This document shows positions 56,919 through 64,000 of a stretch of 64,000 bases of DNA, one piece after another (the stretch's first letter is position 1; every line of letters begins with the position of its first letter). The DNA is taken from the NCBI RefSeq assembly GCF_026262505.1, contig NC_067206.1:21343896-21407895 (forward strand), read 5' to 3'. Under the pieces are notes generated by a model. The model searched no databases, had not been told where the DNA came from, and worked only from the letters and a program-made list of their open reading frames with translations. This DNA is from Trichomonas vaginalis G3 (taxonomy: Eukaryota > Parabasalia > Trichomonadida > Trichomonadidae). Both the position numbers and the translations under genes were made by a program.

Positions 56919-57394
56919 TATTCAAGCATTAACATTATCGAATAATAATCCTTTGAATCATAATCAATAATAATTGACCTTTCACCAGTTTCTATCGTTT
57001 GTTTTATTTCTTTTTGTTCCCCACTATCCGGATCGGTCATTGTAATTGTTTTTGTTATAGTATCAGCTTTATCTTTAACTTCAATCTTTTTTCCATCGGG
57101 ATATTTAAACCAAAATTCCAAAAATTCGATATTGTCAATCTGTTCATATTTTAATCTATCAATTGCATTTTTAATACCATCTGAAAATCTTATGAAATGG
57201 TCATTATATGGGTTTGATTGAACTAAATTTGAATGAAGTGAAATATAACCCGTTGATGAATATGACACTGACTCATATTTTCTGAAAACACTAAAATTTA
57301 TAACATGAATGAATTTCTTATTCGTTGAATTTATGAATTCTTGAGGTAATCTTATTCTAGTTTTATTTATCACTGGAAAATAACGTTTTACCAT
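56915..57394 (-). CDS. element C 159-residue beta-rich protein
   Basis: I chose ATG 57,394 (MVKRYFPVINKTRIRLPQEF). It contains SVSYSSTGYISLHSNLVQSN, then PYNDHFIRFSDGIKNAID and an acidic/basic tail. It is divergent from the penton-like gene. The 20-base gap between the starts holds ATTTTTATTCGTAATAAAAA, a T-rich block facing each way. Position and beta-rich pattern suggest a virion protein; not identified. A's 133-residue gene lies at the equivalent place. Confidence 0.5.
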   Translation of the reverse strand: MVKRYFPVINKTRIRLPQEFINSTNKKFIHVINFSVFRKYESVSYSSTGYISLHSNLVQSNPYNDHFIRFSDGIKNAIDRLKYEQIDNIEFLEFWFKYPDGKKIEVKDKADTITKTITMTDPDSGEQKEIKQTIETGERSIIIDYDSKDYYSIMLMLEY

Positions 57395-57414
57395 ATTTTT
57401 ATTCGTAATAAAAA

Positions 57415-58124
57415 ATGTCAATTATCAATATTATTTCGAATAATAGCTGTGAATTAAATTTAACAGATAGCGGAATTTATAATGTTACTCTCGTTTCTGT
57501 GAGTGGTAAATTTAATCCCATTCTTTTAGACCCTTCAGATTATATATCATTTATTAAAGATGACCATGAAAAAACGTATGATATGTATATAAATAATGTG
57601 ATAGTGAAATGGGATATTAACATGATTTTAAGTTATTTAAATGAATCATTTATCGTATGGTATGAAGAAAATTTTAAATCAAAACCCGATAAACTTTTTG
57701 AACTTGATGAAATAAATAACCTTATTAAATTTCCGCTGAAAATTAAATTTTGTACTCCTCATCTTCGTTCATTGTTGGGGATATTAAATTTTGAAAAAGA
57801 TGTTGGGGATGTTTTGTATTCTGACACTGGTTCCAATTTCATTTTAATCAAATGTGATAAAGTTAATACCCCAATGAGATTTTCACATCAAACATTAGAC
57901 CCTAACTCTTACCCATCAATACAAAACATTTATCCATCAACTTAAACACATTTTCTTTATCATATCCGTTTCAATTATCCGGGAATTCATTTATTCTTCA
58001 TTCAAAAGATTTATCAAATATTAAATTTAGAATAACTGACCTATTTGATTGTGATTTAGAATTTATGAATGAAATATTATGGCAATTTCAAATAGAAAAA
58101 ATAGCTGATGAGATAACGGATTAA
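57415..58124 (+). pseudogene. penton-like minor capsid protein of element C (broken)
   Basis: The main frame (57,415-57,945) reads MSIINIISNNSCELNLTDSG, then SDYISFIKDDHEKTYDMYIN and HLRSLLGILNFEKDVGDVLY, the N-terminal part of the Polinton penton-like fold (compare MSHRVQLLLGAYHMTFPLKS in A). The following stretch to about 58,124 holds the conserved ending (NIKFRITDLFDCDLEFMNEI; compare DMQFRLVDFQGEPVELKAPV). About one break. Confidence 0.6.
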
Positions 58125-58148
58125 ATATTTATTTTTAAATCATAATAA

Positions 58149-59282
58149 ATGATTAAACAACAGCAACCACATCAACTTAAGGCGCAAAGCGCCCAGGTCC
58201 TTCAGACCATTACATACGCCATATATGCATATAATTCAAAGACGGCAGAACAAACGCAAAGGTTGAAATATGGAGATTTGGAGATAGTATTGAAAAATGA
58301 CCGTTTCGAATTCGTTTGCAAAGGTGGTGCAGTGATATCAAATATAAAAGAAATTTTATTTATGAATTCAAAAATTAAAGGAATAACGGATGATATAACA
58401 TCAATTCCACCAGAAGAACAAAGATATTACGCATTAAATGCATTTCCTAAAGTTTTGAAGATTGGAAGATTTAATTTAAATGAGGAATTCATAGAAGGTT
58501 TCCTAAATGGCATAATGAAGAAGGCAGATAAGGAATATGTGGATAGTGAATTAGAGAAGAAGGCAGATAAGGAATATGTGGATAGTGAATTAATGAAGAA
58601 GGCAGATAAGGAACGTGTGGTTAGTGAATTAGAGAAGAAGGCAAATTTGGTTTATGTTGATGAAAAAGATAATGAAATTAAAGAAAGGGTTGAATGGTAT
58701 CATGAATGGACATCGAAGATTTTAAAAGCTAAAGCTGATACAGGATGGGTTTCAGGATGTTTAGACCTTAAAGCAGATAAAACTTATGTTAATGAAAATT
58801 ATGCAAAGAAGACGGAAGTAAATGATGTGATTACAAGCATGAAAAATGAAATACTTCAAACATTATATCCTGTTGGTTCTATTTATACGTCAATGAATTC
58901 AACAAATCCTGAAACAGTTTTAGGTTTTGGTACGTGGAAGCAGATTGTAAATAAATTCTTATACTGTGCTAGATATTCAAAGCAAGCAGGAGGTTCGAAG
59001 AAAATTAAAGAAGCAAACCTTCCACCGCACACTCATACAGGAACTACAAACTTTTCTGGCGACCATAGCCACTCATTAAGAGACCACCCATTATACAACT
59101 CAGACTATGAAGTTGGTTATGATGTTTTATCTCCAGCTTATAACAATTCAACAAAAAAGGTTTTTCGAAAAACTGAACCAGGAGGAAATCATTCACACAC
59201 TTTCACAACAAATCCAACAGGCTTGGGTAAAGATTATATGCCACCATTTGTGACTATGTTCGCATGGTACCGCGTTTATTGA
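58149..59282 (+). CDS. tail-fibre-like protein of element C
   Basis: 377 residues that look whole, about a third of the length of A's fibre. Residues 10-20 (QLKAQSAQVLQT) come from a GC-rich double hairpin. The N-terminal domain (TYAIYAYNSKTAEQTQRLKY, then LEIVLKNDRFEFVCKGGAVI) matches A's start. A short shaft has repeats of KKADKEYVDSELEKKADKEY (11-residue periodicity). The C-terminal tip has YPVGSIYTSMNSTNPETVLG, GTWKQIVNKFLYCARYSKQA, PPHTHTGTTNFSGDHSHSLR and PPFVTMFAWYRVY, the phage tail-collar/gp10-C fold. Such a tip probably binds the trichomonad surface. The shaft lacks the collagen repeats of A. Confidence 0.8.
   Translation: MIKQQQPHQLKAQSAQVLQTITYAIYAYNSKTAEQTQRLKYGDLEIVLKNDRFEFVCKGGAVISNIKEILFMNSKIKGITDDITSIPPEEQRYYALNAFPKVLKIGRFNLNEEFIEGFLNGIMKKADKEYVDSELEKKADKEYVDSELMKKADKERVVSELEKKANLVYVDEKDNEIKERVEWYHEWTSKILKAKADTGWVSGCLDLKADKTYVNENYAKKTEVNDVITSMKNEILQTLYPVGSIYTSMNSTNPETVLGFGTWKQIVNKFLYCARYSKQAGGSKKIKEANLPPHTHTGTTNFSGDHSHSLRDHPLYNSDYEVGYDVLSPAYNNSTKKVFRKTEPGGNHSHTFTTNPTGLGKDYMPPFVTMFAWYRVY
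58181..58208. repeat. GC-rich double-hairpin insert 5
   Basis: GGCGCAAAGCGCC (58,181-58,193) is identical to the first hairpin of insert 3 in element A. GGTCCTTCAGACC (58,196-58,208) is the second hairpin. It lies in frame near the start of the fibre gene. Confidence 0.75.
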
Positions 59283-59291
59283 ACGCTCAAT

Positions 59292-59327
59292 GTTTGTGAA
59301 ACAAACTTTAGAACGGACTGAAAGTCC
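59292..59327. repeat. GC-rich double-hairpin insert 6
   Basis: GTTTGTGAAACAAAC (59,292-59,306) and GGACTGAAAGTCC (59,315-59,327), both with GAA loops, just after the fibre stop codon. The position mirrors insert 3 after the 80-residue gene of A. Confidence 0.6.
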
Positions 59328-59379
59328 TGAGCTCCAAAAAGAGTGAACGGTATAATTTAACATTTTATTTTTATCATAA

Positions 59380-59577
59380 ATGACAAAAATAATTAAGCCA
59401 ACTATTTCTAAATTAATGATACCAATGAAATCATTTCATGGAGTACTTATCCCAGGTTCTTCACAATTAGCCGGGGCAAGTGTTGTGACTCAAGGTGGAA
59501 CATTAGCGAATCCATTCAAATTATTAACTAAAGATGAACTTAATAAAATTTACAACAAAAATATATTAAATCGTTAA
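59380..59577 (+). CDS. element C 65-residue protein
   Basis: MTKIIKPTISKLMIPMKSFH, then GSSQLAGASVVTQGGTLANP. It follows a T-rich block (CATTTTATTTTTATC). No family. The C-terminal codons run into the first iteron module (59,567 on), so the exact end may have been changed by that repeat. Confidence 0.4.
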   Translation: MTKIIKPTISKLMIPMKSFHGVLIPGSSQLAGASVVTQGGTLANPFKLLTKDELNKIYNKNILNR

Positions 59578-59713
59578 TGTTTTCAGGTTATTCAATAATT
59601 AATTATTTTTGAATAACTGAAGGTGTCACCACGTCACCATGTGTCACCAGGTTAATTAACTTCTCTGAAAAAATGAGACAACATGACATTTTGACAACAA
59701 CAACAAAAATATG
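59574..59713. repeat. iteron-hairpin module C1 (GGTGAC type)
   Basis: TCGTTAATGTTTTCAGG, then the hairpin GTTATTCAA (59,586-59,594) / TTGAATAAC (59,608-59,616) around an AT core, then GGTGTCACCACGTCACC, ATGTGTCACCAGG and TTAATTAACTTCTCTG, then ACAACATGACATTTTGACAA. On the reverse strand three GGTGAC sites lie 8-10 bases apart. This is the form expected of an initiator-binding origin: iterons beside an AT-rich hairpin. Confidence 0.8.
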
Positions 59714-59781
59714 ATGCAGTCCAAAAATAAAGTTAGTTTTAAAATTATTTTCATTTATTTATTTTGTATGTAAGAACAGAA

Positions 59782-60447
59782 ATGTCAGTCGAAGCAAAAA
59801 CATTCACAAACAAATCTAATGGCGAAACATTCACAAAAGGCACTTATAATGGTATTGAAGTCTTACGTAGAGACAAGGATGGTTACATTAATGCAACAAA
59901 GATGGCAAGAGAAGCGGGAAGGTTAAACCATTTAAACAGATTTCTCAATAGTACTAAAATGCAGGAAATTCTTGAGTTTTGGATGAATGAATACGGTCAA
60001 GCCAAAAGTGGCTCGACCTCAAAACAAGCATTTTATGAGCTTACTAAGGGTGTTATAAATGAATTCAAAGGTATTTACATACATCCTGACCTCGTTCATT
60101 TTGTTGCTGAATGGTGCTCTGTAAAGTATGCATTTTATGTCAAAGATATTATGGACTCCATAGACAAGAAAGTTCATGAGAAGTTAGATGAAGAAGAACT
60201 CGAAGATACAGTAGAGAATGCTAAACATTTGTTTGAAGAAGAAGTTAGAAAAATGAGCGAAAAACAATTAGAACATGAACGTGAGATATGTTATGGTTAT
60301 AGAGATTCTCCATACGAACTAGACCAATGGGAACAAGAAGATTTAAAGAGAGAATTTAGAGAATATGAACTCGCTAAGATAGCATTAGAAACTGCAGAAA
60401 AGAAGTTAAAAGTTTGGGGTCGTTTTGTACAAAAATATTGTGAGTAA
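59782..60447 (+). CDS. KilA-N domain protein of element C
   Basis: 221 residues from ATG 59,782 (an in-frame TTG six codons upstream is less likely). It looks whole. KilA-N domain: VLRRDKDGYINATKMAREAG (residues about 24-43), RLNHLNRFLNSTKMQEILEF, then IYIHPDLVHFVAEWCSVKYA and FYVKDIMDSIDKKVHEKL. The C-terminal half is a charged coiled coil (NAKHLFEEEVRKMSEKQLEH). KilA-N binds DNA. The gene sits inside the iteron region upstream of the PrimPol gene, so it may regulate or assist replication. Fragments of this gene are embedded several times in element B with almost the same DNA sequence. Confidence 0.85.
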   Translation: MSVEAKTFTNKSNGETFTKGTYNGIEVLRRDKDGYINATKMAREAGRLNHLNRFLNSTKMQEILEFWMNEYGQAKSGSTSKQAFYELTKGVINEFKGIYIHPDLVHFVAEWCSVKYAFYVKDIMDSIDKKVHEKLDEEELEDTVENAKHLFEEEVRKMSEKQLEHEREICYGYRDSPYELDQWEQEDLKREFREYELAKIALETAEKKLKVWGRFVQKYCE

Positions 60448-60465
60448 ATGAACCATTTATTTTTG

Positions 60466-60985
60466 ACAACAACAACAAAAATATATTAAATCGTTAATGT
60501 TTTCAGGTTATTCAATAATTAATTATTTTTGAATAACTGAAGGTGTCACCACGTCACAATGTGTCACCAGGTTAATTAACTTCTCTGAAAAAATGAGACA
60601 ACATGACATTTTGACAACAACAACAAAAATATATTAAATCGTTAATGTTTTCGTTTAATGTTTTCGTTAATGTTTTCAGGTTATTCAATAATTAATTATT
60701 TTTGAATAACTGAAGGTGTCACCACGTCACCATGTGTCACCAGGTTAATTAACTTCTCTGAAAAAATGAGACAACATGACATTTTGACAACAACAACAAA
60801 AATATATTAAATCGTTAATGTTTTCGTTTAATGTTTTCGTTAATGTTTTCAGGTTATTCAATAATTAATTATTTTTGAATAACTGAAGGTGTCACCACGT
60901 CACCATGTGTCACCAGGTTAATTAACTTCTCTGAAAAAATGAGACAACATGACATTTTGACAACAACAACAAAAATATGATGCAG
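60466..60985. repeat. iteron-hairpin modules C2-C4 upstream of PrimPol
   Basis: Three more copies of the module (60,490-60,625; 60,665-60,805; 60,840-60,980), each about 140 bases, with GTTATTCAA / TTGAATAAC hairpins, GGTGAC triplets, TTAATTAA and ACAACATGACATTTTGACAA. Copies 3 and 4 carry an extra CGTTTAATGTTTT insertion. After copy 4, as after copy 1, comes ATGATGCAGTCCAAAAATAA and AGTTAGTTTTAAAATTATTT, a promoter-like block that precedes both the KilA-N and PrimPol genes. Confidence 0.85.
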
Positions 60986-61038
60986 TCCAAAAATAAAGTT
61001 AGTTTTAAAATTATTTTTATTTTTTTATTCCCATATAA

Positions 61039-63351
61039 ATGACAGCAACAAACGACAGCAGCAACTTTATCGTTTCTGATGAAAAAGTTATTGATTCATT
61101 AGTTGAGGAATTAGTTGTGGCAGAAACTAAAACCCTCAACGAAAGAATTGGTGAAAACAAAATTGATTTACATAACTACCTCAAACATGATGGAGGAAGA
61201 GGAAGGAAAACCGGTACAGCTTTATTAGTAAATAAAATTTCAAATTTAACGATTATAGATGTTGATATCAATAAATCGTACAATGATGAACTTAAAGAAA
61301 CGGTTAGAAAAGACATTCTATCAAAACTTTCGGATAAAGATGTTATTGTTAAAACCGCTTCAGGAGGTCTTCACATTTATTGCAACACTAATTTCTTCTA
61401 TGCAGTTTCGAACAGAATGATTAAATGTTATTCCTGCAATGATTATGATATTGATATCATGACTTCTATTGATGATTCAAAACGTTCATTGGTAGTTATG
61501 GCTGATTCAAGAGTTCGCAAGAATGCAACAGAACCAATCAGTACATACTCATTCATTCGTGGAAGTTACGATTCAACATTAACTAGAACAGTGAATGATA
61601 TATTAAATGATTTGAATATTAAGGTAAGAGTTGAACAGAAGAATGAAGAAATAAAGAGTATAATGAATGAAAACAAAGATGTAAACATTGACGATAAACT
61701 TGCCCAGAGCATAGTTGATGGCATCTGTGATTTTGAAGTACATAATGACGGTGGAAGCATGAATTTAGAAAAAGAAGTTACATTATTCACACTGTTTCAA
61801 GCAATTAATTCATTACCCAATCATTTAATTAATGAAGCATACGATAACGTTTATAACTTCTGCAGTTTAACAGAAAATGCAAAAAGTAATTTTGAAAAAG
61901 CACGTAATAGATATGCACATTTAATGACTTCTCCATTTGTTTTGGTGAAGATTCTAAAACTATATCAAAAAGAATATTATGATGAATACGTTTTACCTTT
62001 ATTACGTAAGCCAAAAATAACATTTGATATCAAACTTGATGACTCGTTTTTGATAACAGATATTAGACGCAAGGCTGAAAATCATCAGTATAAAAACAGT
62101 TCTGAAGTAATTGAGGATTTATCACGTGTAATCCGTTTTGTAGATTCTGGAAACAAATACTTCATTCAAAAGGACTACAATATCCACGACAAAATGAATC
62201 AAATATCATTCGTTCTTCAATCAAACATGAAAGAGTCACTCAAAATGATTAAATTATTTAAAGAAGAAGGTAAAACCATAACAGCATGGGATTTACTACT
62301 AAATCAATTGTCTTCATTAACAGTTAAAGGTGTTTGCTTTAAATCTTATTCCCCAGATGTTTTCTCAACGTTTCAAGGTTATAAATACAACATTCTCGAA
62401 AAACCAGATTACTCAAAAATTGAGATGTTTATGAATTTCATTAAAGAAGCCATTTGTGATAATAACGATGAAGTGTATAAATACCTACTCGGTTGGATTG
62501 CATCAATGATTCAACATCCTGGAATCAAGAATGAAACAGCAATTATTTTGAAAGGACTTCAGGGAACAGGTAAAAACAGATTTACAGACATTATTTCTGA
62601 ACTTCTTGCCGGTTATTCATGCAAAAACATTACTGAAATAAGTGAGCTAACGGGTAATTTCAATTCAGTAGTTGAGAATAAAATGTTTCTTGTACTTAAT
62701 GAACTCAAGAATGTAGGTGAAGACAGACTCGCAAACTTCGACGCTTTGAAATCAATTATTACGGATAATGAGATTAGAATTAATGAAAAGAATCAACCCA
62801 GAAGAACTGCTCAGAATGTTGCCAATTTCATTTTCGTAACTAATAACGTTTACCCTGTCAAAATTGAAGTTGGAGACAGAAGATATGTAGTTTTAAGAGT
62901 TAATGGTAAATTTAAGGGTCAATTTGATTACTTCAAGAATTTGATGGATTCATGCACAAAGGAATTTTATGATAATTTACTGACGTATTTTATACAATAT
63001 GACCTTTCATCATTTAATGTACGAATCATACCGATGACTGAAGCCAAACAAGATTTAATTGAATTATCAACAAATCCTTTAGATGTATGGATAAATACAC
63101 ATTATGATGAATTGTGTGCAGGTATGACGTGTAAAAATGCGCTATTCTGCAAACCATCAGACATGAAAGACAAGAATTTTCAAATGAGCATTAAAGATAA
63201 ATGTGATAGGAAACAGAGAAGAATAGATGATAAACAGACGTGGTGTTATGTTTTGAAAGAAGAAATGAAAGGATTATATAAACAGGTTGAACCAAACGAT
63301 AATGAGGATTCATTTACTGACGATGAAATACCCGTAAATGAAGCTTTATAA
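61039..63351 (+). CDS. PrimPol - superfamily 3 helicase fusion of element C
   Basis: 770 residues that look whole. The N-terminal PrimPol (AEP) domain has LTIIDVDINKSYNDELKETV (motif I DxD), KTASGGLHIYCNTNFF (motif II SxH type) and CNDYDIDIMTSIDDSKRSLV (motif III). The linker is helical. The SF3 helicase core lies at about residues 500-620: Walker A GLQGTGKN (AIILKGLQGTGKNRFTDI), Walker B MFLVLNEL, then DALKSIITDNEIRINEKNQP, motif C NFIFVTNN and DRRYVVLRVNGKFKGQFDYF. This architecture replaces protein-primed polymerase B in many Polinton-like viruses and virophages: primer synthesis and unwinding on one chain. The gene is bracketed by inverted arrays of iteron modules, its likely origins. Confidence 0.9.
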   Translation: MTATNDSSNFIVSDEKVIDSLVEELVVAETKTLNERIGENKIDLHNYLKHDGGRGRKTGTALLVNKISNLTIIDVDINKSYNDELKETVRKDILSKLSDKDVIVKTASGGLHIYCNTNFFYAVSNRMIKCYSCNDYDIDIMTSIDDSKRSLVVMADSRVRKNATEPISTYSFIRGSYDSTLTRTVNDILNDLNIKVRVEQKNEEIKSIMNENKDVNIDDKLAQSIVDGICDFEVHNDGGSMNLEKEVTLFTLFQAINSLPNHLINEAYDNVYNFCSLTENAKSNFEKARNRYAHLMTSPFVLVKILKLYQKEYYDEYVLPLLRKPKITFDIKLDDSFLITDIRRKAENHQYKNSSEVIEDLSRVIRFVDSGNKYFIQKDYNIHDKMNQISFVLQSNMKESLKMIKLFKEEGKTITAWDLLLNQLSSLTVKGVCFKSYSPDVFSTFQGYKYNILEKPDYSKIEMFMNFIKEAICDNNDEVYKYLLGWIASMIQHPGIKNETAIILKGLQGTGKNRFTDIISELLAGYSCKNITEISELTGNFNSVVENKMFLVLNELKNVGEDRLANFDALKSIITDNEIRINEKNQPRRTAQNVANFIFVTNNVYPVKIEVGDRRYVVLRVNGKFKGQFDYFKNLMDSCTKEFYDNLLTYFIQYDLSSFNVRIIPMTEAKQDLIELSTNPLDVWINTHYDELCAGMTCKNALFCKPSDMKDKNFQMSIKDKCDRKQRRIDDKQTWCYVLKEEMKGLYKQVEPNDNEDSFTDDEIPVNEAL

Positions 63352-63374
63352 AGTATGATTGGAATTTATTTTTG

Positions 63375-63905
63375 CATTCAACCCATGCTGTGTTGTCAAA
63401 ATGTCATGTTGTCTCATTTTTTCAGAGAAGTTAATTAACCTGGTGACACATGGTGACGTGGTGACACCTTCAGTTATTCAAAAATAATTCATAAATGCCT
63501 TCCTCATTAATCCCCCATGTTGTCAAAATGTCATGTTGTCTCATTTTTTCAGAGAAGTTAATTAACCTGGTGACACATGGTGACGTGGTGACACCTTCAG
63601 TTATTCAAAAATAATTCATAAATGCCTTCCTCATTAATCCCCCATGTTGTCAAAATGTCATGTTGTCTCATTTTTTCAGAGAAGTTAATTAACCTGGTGA
63701 CACATGGTGACGTGGTGACACCTTCAGTTATTCAAAAATAATTCATAAATGCCTTCCTCATTAATCCCCCATGTTGTCAAAATGTCATGTTGTCTCATTT
63801 TTTCAGAGAAGTTAATTAACCTGGTGACACATGGTGACGTGGTGACACCTTCAGTTATTCAAAAATAATTAATTATTGAATAACCTGAAAACATTAACGA
63901 TTTAA
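63375..63905. repeat. four inverted iteron-hairpin modules downstream of PrimPol
   Basis: The module occurs four times on the opposite strand (starting about 63,390, 63,520, 63,645 and 63,772), each with TTGTCAAAATGTCATGTTGT, TTAATTAACCTGGTGAC, ACATGGTGACGTGGTGAC and ACCTTCAGTTATTCAA. Period about 127 bases, with CATAAATGCCTTCCTCATTA in three junctions. The last copy ends with the full hairpin (TTATTGAATAACC at about 63,875). Together with 59,574-60,985 it flanks the replication gene with inverted repeats. Confidence 0.85.
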
Positions 63906-63936
63906 TAACTGATAACAAAATTTAATTTTTATATAA

Positions 63937-64000
63937 ATGGATACCCCACAAGCTCAAAATTTACCACGAATCATAACAAGGGAGGAAATGATAAAATGAT
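63937..64000 (+). CDS. start of the next element C gene (window edge)
   Basis: A T-rich block (TTTAATTTTTATATAA) directly precedes the ATG, as with other element genes. The first residues are MDTPQAQNLPRIITREEMIK. Too little is visible to assign it. Confidence 0.3.

Larger units (their letters stand above)
50971..64000. mobile_element. element C: Polinton-like virus with PrimPol-SF3 helicase (incomplete in window)
   Basis: The probable left tip AGTAGTAGTATATGACGG (50,971) starts AG and resembles the tips of A and B. Genes run mostly rightward with virion genes first: core-like proteins, double-jelly-roll major capsid protein, packaging ATPase, conserved unknowns, penton-like and fibre. The replication block follows (KilA-N, PrimPol-helicase) with iteron arrays. 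No integrase or polymerase B is seen in the 13 kb present. The ATPase and penton-like genes are broken (about two breaks); the rest look whole, so it is young. The right part lies beyond the window. Confidence 0.8.

Overview
The window is AT-rich protist DNA. It most likely comes from Trichomonas vaginalis or a close trichomonad: it holds a Tvmar1-like mariner, a MULE, a hAT, ankyrin-family and Sec23/24-like host genes without visible introns, and several Maverick/Polinton-type elements. A 100-N assembly gap lies at 419-518. Host-type DNA lies at about 1-2400 and 40.7-50.97 kb. The rest is mobile DNA. Coordinates of element ends rest on terminal sequences and target-site duplications that I read directly.

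Element A (about 3.79-21.364 kb) is a Polinton of the classical kind. It carries protein-primed DNA polymerase B, a retroviral-type integrase, a packaging ATPase, a penton-like protein, a collagen/tail-fibre-like protein, an HNH endonuclease, a KilA-N protein and small proteins. It has about eight breaks. Its right end (...ACTAACT) is followed by AAGTGG, which is also two codons (K-W) of a hAT transposase gene. Only 170 bp of that hAT gene follow before the next element.

Element B (21,541-38,969; 17,429 bp) begins AG, ends CT and is flanked by the 6-bp duplication TAAAGG, the Polinton hallmark. Almost the whole element is one giant palindrome with about 8.6-kb arms around a 148-bp centre. It has no visible capsid, ATPase, integrase or polymerase B gene. 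Each arm carries a primase, a superfamily-3 helicase, an HNH endonuclease and two small proteins, then several kilobases of 25-bp repeats, origin-like iteron modules, operator-like palindromes and fragments of KilA-N genes. Its termini match those of A. I read it as a satellite-like passenger of a Polinton. The hAT gene resumes in frame just after B and runs to 40,707.

From 40.7 to 50.97 kb the DNA is host-like. It holds a tRNA-like sequence, a strong hairpin, 121-bp tandem repeats, three probable host genes and a mariner (47,320-48,621) whose transposase has one frameshift.

Element C (about 50,971 to beyond the window end) is a second kind of Polinton-like virus. It has a double-jelly-roll major capsid protein, packaging ATPase, penton-like and fibre genes and a KilA-N protein. 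It replicates with a fused PrimPol-SF3 helicase in place of polymerase B. That gene is bracketed by inverted arrays of the same iteron-hairpin module seen in B and not seen in A. A and C share an almost identical fibre tip and a family of GC-rich double-hairpin inserts. Together the three elements look like an exchange network: one full Polinton with polB, one with PrimPol-helicase, and one palindromic element with A-like ends and C-like replication logic.
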